Positions 1 through 9,526 of a DNA stretch of 48,104 nt are shown here, in pieces. Source of the stretch: Methylomonas methanica (GTDB taxonomy: Bacteria > Pseudomonadota > Gammaproteobacteria > Methylococcales > Methylomonadaceae). How positions within the stretch are numbered: the stretch's first letter is position 1; each line of letters starts with the position of its first letter. The DNA lies in contig NZ_LUUG01000103.1 of the NCBI RefSeq assembly GCF_001644035.1, positions 1-48,104 of the forward strand. The letters run 5' to 3'. Both the position numbers and the translations under genes were made by a program. The notes beneath the pieces are model-generated. The model was not told the origin of the DNA. It did not search any database and was given only the letters and a program-made list of their open reading frames with translations.

Positions 1-49
1 TACTTAAGCAGTGAAGAGCCGCGCATTCTAACCACACTTCCTACTCTCG

Positions 50-1246
50 TCAAGATATTATTTCTATCCGCGCAAACTTTCTTTTACCTACTTGATAAAC
101 ATGCTTGGCTGGCGCAGAAATTACCGCTTTGGGATCTTCCAGTTTTTCACCATCAATTTTTACCGCACCCTGCTTAATCAGCCGCAAGGCCTCAGAAGTG
201 CTTTCCACCAACCCTGCATTTTTTAGCACATTAGCAATTGGCATTCCCTTGTCATCCACCCTAATTTGAACATCCTCTATATCGTCCGGCAATGCGCCAC
301 GCTGAAACCGCGCCTCAAAATTCTCCAGCGCCGTCTTTGCAGCGAGTAGCCCATGAAACCTAGCAACAATCTCCTGAGCAAGCGCTACTTTGTAATATCT
401 AGGATTTTCACCCCCTTCGCAAGCAGCGCGCCAACCTTCTATTTCTAGCATTGACTTAAAGCTCAACAACTTAAAATAACGCCACATCAGTTCATCGGAA
501 ATCGACATAATTTTACCAAACATATCATCAGGCGCGTCCGCAATCCCTATATAGTTATTAAGCGACTTGGACATTTTCTGCACGCCATCAAGCCCTTCCA
601 AGATCGGCATTGTCAACACGACCTGTGGTTTTTGCCCATAACCTTCCTGCAATTGCCGCCCCATCAACAAGTTAAACTTCTGATCGGTACCGCCCAGTTC
701 AACATCGGCTTTCATTACCACCGAGTCATAGCCCTGTATTAATGGGTATAGGAATTCGTGAATCGCAATAGGCTGACCACCCTTATATCGCTTACTAAAA
801 TCATCGCGTTCCAGCATTCTGGCGACGGTATTTCTGGCCGCCAACTGAATTAATTCGGCACTCGTCATCGCCCCCATCCATGCCGAATTGAATTTAACCT
901 CGGTTTTATCCGGATCAAGGATCTTAAAGACCTGTGCCTGATAGGTTTTTGCGTTTTCCGCCACCTCTTCACGGCTCAAAGGCTTACGCGTGACGTTTTT
1001 GCCAGTCGGATCGCCTATCATTGCGGTAAAATCGCCAATCAAAAATTGCACGTTATGACCGGCATCCTGAAACTGCTTCAGCTTATTAATGAGCACCGTG
1101 TGCCCCAGATGCAAATCGGGTGCTGTAGGATCGAATCCAGCCTTAATGGTTAAAGGCCGATTTTCCTCCAGCTTTTTGATCAAATCAGATTCCAGCAAAA
1201 TTTCTTCAGCGCCGTAACGCAACTGAGCCAAGGTTTCTTGCAACAA
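50..1246 (-). CDS. tyrS: Tyrosyl-tRNA synthetase
   Basis: Charges tRNA-Tyr with tyrosine in the cytoplasm. The 398-aa protein is full length for the TyrZ-type class I enzyme. Near residue 45 it has the HIGH-equivalent motif in the form HLGH, and near residue 230 the KMSKS loop ([12 protein letters not shown]). The last ~65 residues form the S4-like RNA-binding domain. It is transcribed away from the peptidase gene on the other strand. The 135-bp gap between them carries a TATAAT-like -10 box for tyrS at about 1282-1287 on the minus strand, with no clear -35 box. The order tyrS, endopeptidase, anmK is also found in Pseudomonas, which supports the call. Confidence 0.97.
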   Translation of the reverse strand: MLQETLAQLRYGAEEILLESDLIKKLEENRPLTIKAGFDPTAPDLHLGHTVLINKLKQFQDAGHNVQFLIGDFTAMIGDPTGKNVTRKPLSREEVAENAKTYQAQVFKILDPDKTEVKFNSAWMGAMTSAELIQLAARNTVARMLERDDFSKRYKGGQPIAIHEFLYPLIQGYDSVVMKADVELGGTDQKFNLLMGRQLQEGYGQKPQVVLTMPILEGLDGVQKMSKSLNNYIGIADAPDDMFGKIMSISDELMWRYFKLLSFKSMLEIEGWRAACEGGENPRYYKVALAQEIVARFHGLLAAKTALENFEARFQRGALPDDIEDVQIRVDDKGMPIANVLKNAGLVESTSEALRLIKQGAVKIDGEKLEDPKAVISAPAKHVYQVGKRKFARIEIIS

Positions 1247-1381
1247 TTTATTCTCCCGATAGCCTTAAGTTTTGGGCGCGCATTATAAGTGATGCAATTG
1301 TACGGAAGGATAAAAAATGGCCTTTTGTTGGCCTTATGCACCAAAATTGCCTACAATGAAACGCTCGACAAACAATGAAGT

Positions 1382-2683
1382 GTGATTACTGTGAAGAACA
1401 GAATACTCAAGTCGGTGCTGTTAGGCACCTGCACCGTTGTTGCCGCAAGCGCAAGTTACGGATTGATACCGCATAAAGGTTTTGAAGACGCAAAGACCCT
1501 GGAGCAAGACAGACTGATCTCATCCAAGATCAACCAATACACCAAATACGTAGCACCACCCGAAGTACAACATCTCGATATAACCGAAGAACTGGAACAT
1601 ACCGTCAAATCGGGTGAAAACCTTTCCAGCATTTTCTCAGCCTTAAATCTTAGCCGAGAAGATTTGCACAAGATTATCCACGCCAACGCCACAGGCAAGC
1701 AGTTCGCCGATGTCGAACCTGGCCAAGACGTTGTCGCCACCCTGAATGCATCCGGCGAGCTGGAACAACTGACTTATAGTAAAAATCCTTTCGAAACATT
1801 GATCGCCACGCGGCACGATGACGGATTTGACGTGGAATTGCTGAGCAAAAAAGTCGATTACCAACTCGCCAGCAGCAAAGGCACGATTGATTCTTCGCTA
1901 TTCGAAGACGGCAAGGAAGCAGGCCTACCGGAAAAACTAATCCTGAAACTAGCCGACATTTTTGCCTGGGACATCGATTTTGCATTGAATTTAAGAGATG
2001 GCGACCAATTTACTGTCGTCTATGAAAAACTGTTTGTGGACGGCAAAGAGTTTGACACCGGTGAAATTCTCTCGGTTGAATTCGTCAACCAGGGTAAAAC
2101 ATACACCGCCGTGCGTTTCGAAGATAACCAAGGCAATACCGGCTATTACACCCCTGACGGCAACGGTTTGCGTAAAGCCTTCCTGCAAACCCCAATGGAC
2201 TTCGCCAAAATCAGCTCGCATTTTGATTTGCACCGCAAGCATCCGATTCTGAACACCATCCGCGCTCACAAAGGTGTCGATTATTCCGCGGCCATTGGTA
2301 CACCGGTTAAAACCACCGGGGACGGCAAAATCGTCTTCCGCGGCGTGAAAAACGGCTACGGCAATGTAGTGGAGATCGAACACGGCCAAAAATACTCGAC
2401 TTTGTACGCTCATTTGTCCGGCTTCAAGTCCGGTCAAAAACTGGGTAGTGCTATCAAACAGGGGGATGTGATTGGTTACGTCGGTAAGACCGGCTTGGCC
2501 ACCGGTCCGCATTTGCATTATGAATTCCGCATTGGCGGCGAGCACGTTAATCCGGTTACCGCGAAAATACCGCGCTCTATGCCCATGGATAACGCTTTAC
2601 TAGCAAAATTCAAAGCACAAACTCAGCCGTTTATAGCGCAACTGAAGCAAGCCAAAGGCGACGCGTTGGTAGCTCAAAACTAA
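1382..2683 (+). CDS. mepM: M23 family murein endopeptidase, MepM type
   Basis: Predicted periplasmic zinc metallopeptidase that cuts peptide cross-links in peptidoglycan. The 433-aa protein starts with a basic stretch and a hydrophobic segment (residues ~8-27) that serves as signal peptide or anchor. A LysM/OapA-like region follows at ~70-110 (HTVKSGENLSSIF). The C-terminal M23 domain spans ~290-390. Visible zinc ligands are the H and D of HKGVDYS (~297) and the H-x-H of GPHLHYEF (~378), with the conserved YAHLSG between them. The start is GTG at 1382; a second GTG at 1391 is possible. The stop lies 4 bp before anmK, so the two cell wall genes probably form one transcript. Confidence 0.9.
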   Translation: MITVKNRILKSVLLGTCTVVAASASYGLIPHKGFEDAKTLEQDRLISSKINQYTKYVAPPEVQHLDITEELEHTVKSGENLSSIFSALNLSREDLHKIIHANATGKQFADVEPGQDVVATLNASGELEQLTYSKNPFETLIATRHDDGFDVELLSKKVDYQLASSKGTIDSSLFEDGKEAGLPEKLILKLADIFAWDIDFALNLRDGDQFTVVYEKLFVDGKEFDTGEILSVEFVNQGKTYTAVRFEDNQGNTGYYTPDGNGLRKAFLQTPMDFAKISSHFDLHRKHPILNTIRAHKGVDYSAAIGTPVKTTGDGKIVFRGVKNGYGNVVEIEHGQKYSTLYAHLSGFKSGQKLGSAIKQGDVIGYVGKTGLATGPHLHYEFRIGGEHVNPVTAKIPRSMPMDNALLAKFKAQTQPFIAQLKQAKGDALVAQN

Positions 2684-2687
2684 AACA

Positions 2688-3803
2688 GTGTCCGAGCTTT
2701 ATATTGGCTTAATGTCAGGGACCAGCATCGATGGTATTGATGCTGGCCTCGTCGATTTTAGCGACGGCAAGATACAACTTATCGCTTTCCATTACCAACC
2801 ATTTTCCGCCGAACTCCGGCAAAAAATTCACCATCTTAGTCAACCGGGCCAACTTATTCTGCTAACGGATTACGGCTCGCTCGATAGCCAGATCGGCCGC
2901 CTATTTGGCGAAGCCGCGCAGGCTCTACTGGATAATGCCAATATTCCGGCCAGTTCGATCAAGGCAATAGGCAGTCACGGCCAAACCGTTTATCACGCGC
3001 CTGAGACTGACAATGGCTTTTCTCTACAAATCGGCGACCCGAATCGCATCGCCGAAATAACCGGCATCACCACCGTCGCAGACTTCCGCCGCCGCGACAT
3101 CGCCGTCGGCGGCCAAGGCGCTCCATTAGTTCCAGCCTTTCATCAAGCAGTTTTTAACGATGTCACGCAAGCTAGGGTGATCGTCAATATTGGCGGTATT
3201 GCCAACATAACGGTATTGAACGATAAACCGGTCATCGGCTTCGATACTGGTCCCGGCAATGGCTTGATGGACTGGTGGTGTCAAGAAAACTGCAATCAGC
3301 CTTATGACCGCAATGGCAACTGGGCAGCCACGGGTAAACCTTATCCAGCCCTGCTCGACGCATTAAAAGACGACGACTATTTCCGACTGACGCCACCGAA
3401 AAGTACCGGTAAGGAATATTTCTCGTCAGCGTGGCTAAAACAAAAACTCCGCTTATTCAACAATCTTAAGCCGGAAGATATTCAAGCCACGCTCTGCCAG
3501 TTCAGCGCCGAGACCATCGCCGATGCCATTCGCCAATATGCACCCGACACCCTGCAAACATTGGTCTGCGGCGGCGGCGCGCATAACGGTCAATTGATGA
3601 CTCTGTTGCGGAAAGGCCTGAATATGCCGGTAATTTCAACAGCGGAAAATGGAATCGATCCGGACCATGTAGAAGCAATTGCGTTTGCCTGGCTGGCACG
3701 ACAAACCTTGAATAATTTGCCGGGAAATTTGTGTAACGTCACGGGCGCTAGTACGCCCGTGGTTTTGGGTGGGATTTATCCGGGTAAAAACGGATTAAGC
3801 TGA
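2688..3803 (+). CDS. anmK: Anhydro-N-acetylmuramic acid kinase
   Basis: Phosphorylates and opens 1,6-anhydro-N-acetylmuramic acid released during peptidoglycan turnover, giving MurNAc-6-phosphate for recycling. The 371-aa length is typical. Family signatures are the N-terminal [12 protein letters not shown], the ATP-binding region [12 protein letters not shown] around residue 185, and VCGGGAHN near residue 295. The start is GTG at 2688, just after the peptidase stop, which suggests translational coupling and links cell wall cleavage with recovery of fragments. The last 9 bases overlap the end of erpA on the opposite strand. Confidence 0.96.
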   Translation: MSELYIGLMSGTSIDGIDAGLVDFSDGKIQLIAFHYQPFSAELRQKIHHLSQPGQLILLTDYGSLDSQIGRLFGEAAQALLDNANIPASSIKAIGSHGQTVYHAPETDNGFSLQIGDPNRIAEITGITTVADFRRRDIAVGGQGAPLVPAFHQAVFNDVTQARVIVNIGGIANITVLNDKPVIGFDTGPGNGLMDWWCQENCNQPYDRNGNWAATGKPYPALLDALKDDDYFRLTPPKSTGKEYFSSAWLKQKLRLFNNLKPEDIQATLCQFSAETIADAIRQYAPDTLQTLVCGGGAHNGQLMTLLRKGLNMPVISTAENGIDPDHVEAIAFAWLARQTLNNLPGNLCNVTGASTPVVLGGIYPGKNGLS

Positions 3804-4127
3804 GAAAGACGAGCCGCAACCGCAGGTCGTCGTCGCGTTTGGATTGCGAATCACGAATTGCGCACCAGACAAGTCTTCCTTGTAATCGATTTCGGCACCG
3901 CTAAGGTACTGGATACTCATCGAATCGATCAGCACCGTCACGCCGTCTTTGACGATTTGCGTATCGTCTTCATTGACATCTTCGTCAAAGGTAAAACCAT
4001 ACTGAAATCCGGAACAGCCGCCACCGCTAATATAAACTCTGAGCTTAAGATTATCGTTACCCTCTTCCTGAATTAAACCCGCAACTTTATGAGCGGCACT
4101 GTCGGTAAAAACAATAGGATCGGACAT
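3795..4127 (-). CDS. erpA: Iron-sulfur cluster insertion protein ErpA
   Basis: A-type carrier that delivers Fe-S clusters to apoproteins, including those of isoprenoid synthesis and respiration. From the ATG at 4127 the protein is 110 aa, the usual ErpA length. An in-frame extension to 4145 would add six residues (MLIEFY) unlike the family, so I take the internal start MSDPIVF. The three conserved cluster ligands are C38 (GGGCSGF) and C102/C104 (TTCGCGSS). It converges with anmK and overlaps its end by 9 bp. The genome probably needs it for the Fe-S enzymes LeuC and NirJ, both encoded in this window; that link is inference. Confidence 0.95.
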   Translation of the reverse strand: MSDPIVFTDSAAHKVAGLIQEEGNDNLKLRVYISGGGCSGFQYGFTFDEDVNEDDTQIVKDGVTVLIDSMSIQYLSGAEIDYKEDLSGAQFVIRNPNATTTCGCGSSFSA

Positions 4128-4367
4128 ATAAAACTCTATAAGCAATTGAAAGACTGAATGATTATGACTATACCCAGTAATTCAGTCAAGAATTATCAAC
4201 TATATTTTCCAGGCCAGCGATTAAAGCCCTAACGAAGCAACAACTGAGCTAATATTTGCGCTAGATTTAGTTGGAACTTTATAACAAACTTCATAGCTTC
4301 GCCTAAAACCAGAAAGTGTCGATAGTCTAAAGACCCCAGTCAAAATCGTCCGACAAGGAGACGTACC

Positions 4368-4853
4368 ATGCTTATCACTTTCCTCAGACACGCTACCGCA
4401 GAAGATGGCGGCTTATCGATACCCGATGCGGATAGAGCCTTAATCGATAAAGGCGAAAAGCAGGTGAAACGCTTGGCGGCATTTTGTTTAGCCAACGGCT
4501 TGGTTCCGGGATCGATTTATTGTAGCCCGCTGCTACGCGCTCAACAAACCGCAAGGATACTCAACCAACGCCTGCCCGACAGTCCTGCACCCCAGACCGT
4601 TGAGTGGCTGGGCATCGATACTTCTGCATCAACCATACTCAGAGAGCTTGCCAAACTAGCCGAGCAAGGTCTGGACGACGTTTGGTTGGTCGGGCACGAG
4701 CCGGACTTCTCGGTTACCATTTCCGGTTTGTTAGGCACCGCTACCGACAGCATTGTCATCAAAAAAGCCTCCCTAACCCGCCTGGATGCCGATTTATCGG
4801 ATCAAGCGTCCGCTAAATTGCTGTGGAGCATCCCCTGCTCATTGATGCGCTAA
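4368..4853 (+). CDS. sixA: Phosphohistidine phosphatase SixA
   Basis: Histidine phosphatase superfamily enzyme of the small SixA type, which removes phosphate from phosphohistidine on phosphotransfer proteins. The 161-aa protein opens with the catalytic motif in the form FLRHATAED, with H8 as the nucleophile. It continues with the conserved SPLLRAQQTA near residue 50 and GHEPDFS near residue 110, which carries the second active-site histidine. A strong ribosome site (AAGGAG, about 4354-4359) lies just before the ATG. It stands alone between erpA and the end of the nir operon, both on the minus strand, so it probably has its own promoter in the 220-bp gap upstream. Confidence 0.92.
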   Translation: MLITFLRHATAEDGGLSIPDADRALIDKGEKQVKRLAAFCLANGLVPGSIYCSPLLRAQQTARILNQRLPDSPAPQTVEWLGIDTSASTILRELAKLAEQGLDDVWLVGHEPDFSVTISGLLGTATDSIVIKKASLTRLDADLSDQASAKLLWSIPCSLMR

Positions 4854-4872
4854 GGACCAGCCCAACCAAATT

Positions 4873-5139
4873 TCAAGCCAATTGTTCGCCCAGTTCCTTC
4901 AGTGCTGCCAGGGTTTCGGCATCGGTAACCGACTCCGCAATCCGCGTATGCAATTTCTCCGCATAGCGGGCTGATGCCAAACCAGCCTTAACCAAACCAA
5001 AGTCCTGAACAAAGCTATCGATTTGCCGCCAGTCGTCGCCGGTCAATATAGCCTTTTCCGTAGCAGAAGCCATCCTGGTCCAGCCATCAATGTCCCCGGC
5101 AAATTTTTTGTAAATAGCAATTTTTTCCAGATTAATCAT
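4873..5139 (-). CDS. Conserved-looking 88-aa protein at the end of the nir operon
   Basis: I do not recognise the family. The 88-aa sequence is soluble and predicted mostly helical, with no cysteines, no signal peptide and no membrane segment. It starts MINLEKIAIYKKF and includes a Gly-Asp-Asp-Trp (GDDW) turn near residue 34. It begins 27 bp after the nirJ stop on the same strand, so it is most likely co-transcribed as the last gene of the heme d1 operon. A link to heme d1 or to nitrite respiration is suggested only by position. It converges on sixA with a 19-bp gap. Confidence 0.7.
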   Translation of the reverse strand: MINLEKIAIYKKFAGDIDGWTRMASATEKAILTGDDWRQIDSFVQDFGLVKAGLASARYAEKLHTRIAESVTDAETLAALKELGEQLA

Positions 5140-5166
5140 TGCTCATCTCAGACTGCGCAAAGCACT

Positions 5167-6306
5167 CTAAGCGAAGATCTCTTCGTCCGCCAGATAACAA
5201 CCAGGATCCTCGGCCCAAAAATCGCCAGTCATTTGTTGAGCGCGAACGCGGGTATTGCCGTTGCAGATACTTTGATAATGGCAATCACCGCAGCGGCCTT
5301 TCAGCGGCCGGGGCGATGCTTTCAATCCTGCCATCAGTGGATCAGTGATGTCCGGCCAGATTTCAGAGAACGGTCTTTTGCGGACGTTGCCCAAGCCGTA
5401 ATGCCACCAGAACGTGTCCGGATGGACATTGCCCAAATTGTCGATATTGGCAACGTTTACGCCAGAAGCATTGCCGCCCCATTGCTGTAATTTGGCCCGC
5501 ATATGCTCCGTTCGCTCGGGAAAACGGCGCTTGACCCAGTGCAGAAAATACACTGCATCGGCGTCGTTGTTGCCGGTCACCACTTCGCGATGCAAACCTT
5601 GCTGCTCCCAGCTTAACGACTTTTCGAACAAGCTGTCCATGACCTTGCGGGTTAATTGAAACTCGGCGTCGTCCTTACGATTCTTATTGCCCCGACCGCC
5701 GTAATTTAAATGCGACAGGTAGAATTTGTCGATGTCTTCGTCGTCCATCAATTGCAACAGACCTTCGAAATCGTGAGCGTTGTCTTGGGTCAGCGTAAAC
5801 CTGACGCCGGCTTTGATGTTGTGTTCCCGGCATAAACGAATACCGGCCAGCGACGCGTCGAACGAACCTTGTTTCTGGCGGAATGAGTCATGAGTCTGAC
5901 CAATGCCATCCAGGCTGACGCCGATGTATTGGTAGTCGATAGCGGCGATTTGCTCGATGTTACTTTCGTCAATCAACGTACCGTTGCTGGACAAGGCCAC
6001 ATAAAAACCCATGTCGCGGGCCCGCTGCGAGATGGCAAAAATGTCCGGATGCAGCAACGGCTCGCCACCGGACAGGATCAATACCGGCACTTTGAAAGCC
6101 TTCAAGTCGTCCATCACCGTGTAAATTTCCGGCGTACTCAGCTCGCCAGGGAAATTGATGTCGGCCGACGTGGTATAGCAGTGTTTGCAGGTCAGATTGC
6201 AGCGGCGAATCAAATTCCAGATCACCACCGGCCCCGAGGGCTTGCGCGGTGCGGTCAGCGGGGTTGGATGCAGCAGTTCGCGCATGTATTGGCTCAGTCT
6301 GAACAT
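5167..6306 (-). CDS. nirJ: Heme d1 biosynthesis radical SAM protein NirJ
   Basis: NirJ acts on 12,18-didecarboxysiroheme in heme d1 synthesis, removing propionate side chains on the way to the ring oxo groups. The 379-aa protein has the radical SAM cluster motif CNLTCKHC (C36, C40, C43). The SPASM-like C-terminal end adds further cysteines (GRCGDCHYQSIC and later PGCYL), which suits a second Fe-S cluster. It begins 3 bp after the nirH stop. It is the last recognisable nir gene, and the unknown 88-aa gene follows. Confidence 0.93.
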   Translation of the reverse strand: MFRLSQYMRELLHPTPLTAPRKPSGPVVIWNLIRRCNLTCKHCYTTSADINFPGELSTPEIYTVMDDLKAFKVPVLILSGGEPLLHPDIFAISQRARDMGFYVALSSNGTLIDESNIEQIAAIDYQYIGVSLDGIGQTHDSFRQKQGSFDASLAGIRLCREHNIKAGVRFTLTQDNAHDFEGLLQLMDDEDIDKFYLSHLNYGGRGNKNRKDDAEFQLTRKVMDSLFEKSLSWEQQGLHREVVTGNNDADAVYFLHWVKRRFPERTEHMRAKLQQWGGNASGVNVANIDNLGNVHPDTFWWHYGLGNVRKRPFSEIWPDITDPLMAGLKASPRPLKGRCGDCHYQSICNGNTRVRAQQMTGDFWAEDPGCYLADEEIFA

Positions 6307-6309
6307 ACT

Positions 6310-6789
6310 CTATCCCCCGATTCGCAAACCGGTCTTTTTTAAAATTTTGGTGCTGTACAGCACCTCGTGGCGGTGCGCCTGCTCACCCAATAATTCGGCG
6401 ATGATTGCTATTTGCTGTTCGGCGTCAGCTTCAACTTTGCCGTGCACCATGGCGAACAGATTGTACGGCCAATCAGGCCAATGTCGGGGGCGCTGGTAAC
6501 AGTGGCTGACAAACGGCAGTTTTGCCACCTTTTGCCCAAGTTCGTCGACATAGCTATCGTCCACATCCCAAACCGTCATACCGTTGTAGCGATAACCCAG
6601 TTTGTAATGGTTGGGCACTGCGGCAATACGGCGGATGACCCCGGTCTGCTGCATCTCGGCAATGTGCAACATCACAGCTTGGGCAGACAAACCCAGTTGC
6701 TCGGCAACGGCTTGATACGGTTCGCTAACCAGCGGTAAGCCGGCCTGGGTGGCCTGGATAATTTGTCGGTCTGTCTCATCGATTGACAT
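6310..6789 (-). CDS. nirH: Siroheme decarboxylase subunit NirH (Lrp/AsnC-like)
   Basis: One of four small Lrp/AsnC-fold proteins (D, L, G, H) that together decarboxylate siroheme to 12,18-didecarboxysiroheme. They are enzymes despite resembling regulators. From the ATG at 6789 the protein is 159 aa. An upstream in-frame extension to 6924 would run back into nirG and is rejected. It has the helix-turn-helix-like N-terminal part (YQAVAEQLGLS) and the family block CYQRPRHWPDWPYNLFAMVHG. The ATGA overlap with the nirG stop indicates coupled translation. Confidence 0.9.
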   Translation of the reverse strand: MSIDETDRQIIQATQAGLPLVSEPYQAVAEQLGLSAQAVMLHIAEMQQTGVIRRIAAVPNHYKLGYRYNGMTVWDVDDSYVDELGQKVAKLPFVSHCYQRPRHWPDWPYNLFAMVHGKVEADAEQQIAIIAELLGEQAHRHEVLYSTKILKKTGLRIGG

Positions 6790-7232
6790 CAGGCTTCCAA
6801 TTGCAAACCAACGAAATATTCGCTGATTTTCGGCATGTTGTAGACCGGCAATCCGGTCTGCCGCTCGATTTCGGCAATCACACTTTGCACCTGTTCCGGC
6901 TTTTCGGTAGCCAGCACAAACCACATGTTGAGTAAATGATTACGGGCATAGTTATGCGCCACTTCCGGGAAGGCGTTGACGATTTCGGTGACTTCGTCGA
7001 AACGTTCGTCAGGCACTTTCAGCGCTGCCAAAGTCAGAGCCCCACCCATTTGTTCGGCGTGATACATCGGCCCAAACCGCGATAGCACTCCGTCGGCCAA
7101 CATGGCTTGCAATCTGGACAGCAATTCGGCTTCCGGAAGGCTCAATTCCTCGGCAACCCGCTGGTAGGGCGATGCGCAGATAGGAAAACCTTGCTGCAAG
7201 CGGTTGACGATGGCTTTGTCTATGGCGTCCAT
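6789..7232 (-). CDS. nirG: Siroheme decarboxylase subunit NirG (Lrp/AsnC-like)
   Basis: A 147-aa member of the NirDLGH set. It begins MDAIDKAIVNRLQQGFPI and has the typical YQRVAEELSL helix-turn-helix-like segment. The VAHNYARNHLLNMWFVLA block is characteristic of the D/G type partner, where NirL and NirH have CYQRPR-PYNL instead. The alternation D-L-G-H is the same as in Pseudomonas aeruginosa. It starts 2 bp after the nirL stop and overlaps nirH by one ATGA unit. In other bacteria the pairs D-L and G-H form the working complex; here that is inference from order. Confidence 0.9.
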   Translation of the reverse strand: MDAIDKAIVNRLQQGFPICASPYQRVAEELSLPEAELLSRLQAMLADGVLSRFGPMYHAEQMGGALTLAALKVPDERFDEVTEIVNAFPEVAHNYARNHLLNMWFVLATEKPEQVQSVIAEIERQTGLPVYNMPKISEYFVGLQLEA

Positions 7233-7234
7233 GA

Positions 7235-7807
7235 TTAGGCGAAGTGCACGCCGAAAGACAGTTTGTTTTTAATCTCCTCAGCCCTACTCTGTCCAGCAAG
7301 AGAGGGGCTTAGCCCATCGCCATTTGCAATGGGGCGAGCATATAAAGCCCCGCGCTGCTTGAAGCAACGCCGACTAAACAAGACTTCAAATGGATATTCA
7401 CATAAATTGCAGGCATGCCGCAGCTCTGCCCATTGTTCCAACACCACTTCCCGGCTCTTGCCGTGGATCATGCAATACAGGTTGTAGGGCCAGACTTCAC
7501 CTTGGCGCGGGCGTTGATAACACAGATTCACGCAAGCCTGCTGGCTGATCAAAGCACCAACCCGAGCCACCCACTCGTCGGGCACATCCATCACGATCAT
7601 GGCATTAGCCCGATAGCCGAGCTGACGATGCTTGACCACTACTCCCCAACGCTTGATCAAACCCTGAGTCTTCAAGCGTGCAAGGCGCTCGATTACGTCC
7701 TGCTCGGTGATTGCCAATTGCTCGGCTATCGCCGCATACGGCCTCGCTGCAATCGGTAATCCCGCTTGCACGGCGGCAATCAGTTGAAAATCGATAGCGT
7801 CAATCAT
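7235..7807 (-). CDS. nirL: Siroheme decarboxylase subunit NirL, with C-terminal extension
   Basis: A 190-aa Lrp/AsnC-like protein of the NirDLGH set. It has YAAIAEQLAIT near the N-terminus and the L/H-type block CYQRPRQGEVWPYNLYCMIHG near residue 95. The family fold seems to end near residue 150 (VLFSRRCFKQRG). The last ~35 residues (GDGLSPSLAGQSRAEEIKNK and onward) do not look like the family. Their DNA resembles a decayed copy of a widespread intergenic palindrome of the CCCTCTCC...GGAGAGGG type, so the tail may be a repeat that became translated. The start overlaps the end of nirD by 8 bp. Confidence 0.88.
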   Translation of the reverse strand: MIDAIDFQLIAAVQAGLPIAARPYAAIAEQLAITEQDVIERLARLKTQGLIKRWGVVVKHRQLGYRANAMIVMDVPDEWVARVGALISQQACVNLCYQRPRQGEVWPYNLYCMIHGKSREVVLEQWAELRHACNLCEYPFEVLFSRRCFKQRGALYARPIANGDGLSPSLAGQSRAEEIKNKLSFGVHFA

Positions 7808-8255
7808 GCAAATTCAGCTCAAATCCCAGGTTGATGAAATAGTCGGCCAACATCGGCAGCAACATCGCAGGATAACCGGTTTGGGTTTCGATATCCGCAA
7901 TAACGGCTTTAAGATGGGGTTCGCTATCGGCAATCAACACAAACCACAAATTGAAACGATTTTCGCGCTCGTAGTTGTGATTGACTTCCGGATAGGCACT
8001 GACCAATTCGGCAACTCGCGCCAAGTCTGTGTCCGGCACAGCCATCGCCACCAACGCGCTGTTACCTATGCTATTGGGCGCGATCACCGGACCGATGCGG
8101 CTGATCATCTGCTGCTCGGATAAGGTTTGAAACGCATTCAGCACCTCGTCCTCGCTAACCCCGAGCTGCTCGGCGATGTCTCGGTAAGGGGTCGGACTCA
8201 ACGGAAAATCCTGCTGATAGTCGTTGAGCAGACGTTTATGCAAGGGGGCTAGCAT
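7800..8255 (-). CDS. nirD: Siroheme decarboxylase subunit NirD (Lrp/AsnC-like)
   Basis: First of the four siroheme decarboxylase genes; 151 aa, matching the usual NirD size. It carries the helix-turn-helix-like YRDIAEQLGVSEDEV and the D/G-type block VNHNYERENRFNLWFVLIA. NirL overlaps its 3' end by 8 bp and nirF lies 3 bp upstream, so it sits in the middle of one transcript. The cytoplasmic complex removes two carboxyl groups from siroheme before NirJ acts. Confidence 0.9.
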   Translation of the reverse strand: MLAPLHKRLLNDYQQDFPLSPTPYRDIAEQLGVSEDEVLNAFQTLSEQQMISRIGPVIAPNSIGNSALVAMAVPDTDLARVAELVSAYPEVNHNYERENRFNLWFVLIADSEPHLKAVIADIETQTGYPAMLLPMLADYFINLGFELNLHD

Positions 8256-8258
8256 GTT

Positions 8259-9437
8259 TTACCAGCCTATGCGATTGGCGCGATCAGTGAAAAAAATCCC
8301 GCTGGGTTTTTGCACCGGCAGACGGGCCGTCTCTTGAAAAGTTTCGGTATCGTAGACCATCACCCTATCCTCATCGCGCACCGCCAGCCAGACCGATTCA
8401 CCGCGAGGACTGAATTCCATGTGCAACACAGCCTTGCCGGGTTGCAGGGTTTTAACGACATTAAAGTCTTTCAAATCGATCACTTGCACGATCTGATTGT
8501 CCGGGAAGGCGAAATTCACCCACACCTGCCGCCCGTCAGGCCGCGACGTGACGAATACCGGCTGGCCGGCCACCGGGATGCGTTTCACCAACTCCCACTC
8601 GCGGGTATCGATCACCAACACTTCATGCAGCCCCACAGCCGGCACCAGCAACCAATCGCCGGCGACTGTCCAGCCTTCCAAGTGCGGCATTTTGTAAACC
8701 GGCATTTGCTCGTCGTCCTTGCCGTAATCTTCCAGAATATGTTCGACACCTTTTTCCGGTTGCCACAGATCCAGCAAGGACAAACCTTTTTCGCCGAACA
8801 AACCGGCGGCATAGAAATGACCGTCCGGCGTCAATAAAGCGTCGTAAGGTTGTTTGCCGATGTCTTTAAATTTTTTCACAACGGGCTGACGCGGATTTTT
8901 AGCGTCGATAAGCCAGATTTCGTTGCCTTCGAACAGACTGCACACGAAGCGCTGGCCCGGCGCATCGACCAAACCGACCACTTTGGATAATTTATTGTCT
9001 TCGCCATAAACCGCAGGAATCTCGGCCAGTTGCTCCAAGGTATCCGCCGAGAAAATCTTCACGCCGCCCGGTGTGTAGTTAGACACGGCGATTAATTTGC
9101 CATCCTGAGAAATTGCCCCGCCGATACTGTTGCCGGCCTGAATCACCCGTTTATCGATTTTATCTTGGAGTAAATCGATCTTGGTCAAGCCGCCGTCGCG
9201 ACCGAAAACATAGGCATAACGCTGATCGCGGGAGAACACCACCGAGGCATGAGACAAGTCGCCTAAGCCTTCGATACGGCTCAACGAGGCTGGTTTGGTG
9301 GTATTGACAATCTGGATGCTGCCGGTTTCGCGTTCTATCACTACGCCGAGATCGCCGGTGGCTCTAAGCTCCGCATGACTGGGTAACGCAGACGACAACA
9401 AGAAAATCAGGAGACACCGGGAATAAGAAAGTTTCAT
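8259..9437 (-). CDS. nirF: Heme d1 biosynthesis protein NirF
   Basis: A 392-aa beta-propeller protein related to the d1 domain of nitrite reductase, needed late in heme d1 maturation in the periplasm. A Sec signal peptide covers residues 1-22 (LLIFLLSSALPSHAE). The mature start ELRATGDLGVVIERETG and the GDLSHASVVFSRDQRYAY block near residue 60 match NirF closely. The end QKPSGIFFTDRANRIG is typical of NirF. There is no cytochrome c motif, which separates it from NirS and NirN. An 89-bp gap separates it from the upstream cytochrome gene; the genes below it are almost contiguous. Confidence 0.93.
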   Translation of the reverse strand: MKLSYSRCLLIFLLSSALPSHAELRATGDLGVVIERETGSIQIVNTTKPASLSRIEGLGDLSHASVVFSRDQRYAYVFGRDGGLTKIDLLQDKIDKRVIQAGNSIGGAISQDGKLIAVSNYTPGGVKIFSADTLEQLAEIPAVYGEDNKLSKVVGLVDAPGQRFVCSLFEGNEIWLIDAKNPRQPVVKKFKDIGKQPYDALLTPDGHFYAAGLFGEKGLSLLDLWQPEKGVEHILEDYGKDDEQMPVYKMPHLEGWTVAGDWLLVPAVGLHEVLVIDTREWELVKRIPVAGQPVFVTSRPDGRQVWVNFAFPDNQIVQVIDLKDFNVVKTLQPGKAVLHMEFSPRGESVWLAVRDEDRVMVYDTETFQETARLPVQKPSGIFFTDRANRIGW

Positions 9438-9526
9438 AGGGCGCGTGTTATTTAGCGACGATCATTCAAGAAGTCAATCTGCCATTAGGTTGTTAACCTA
9501 CTAACTGCGAAAACAGATACCGGCTA

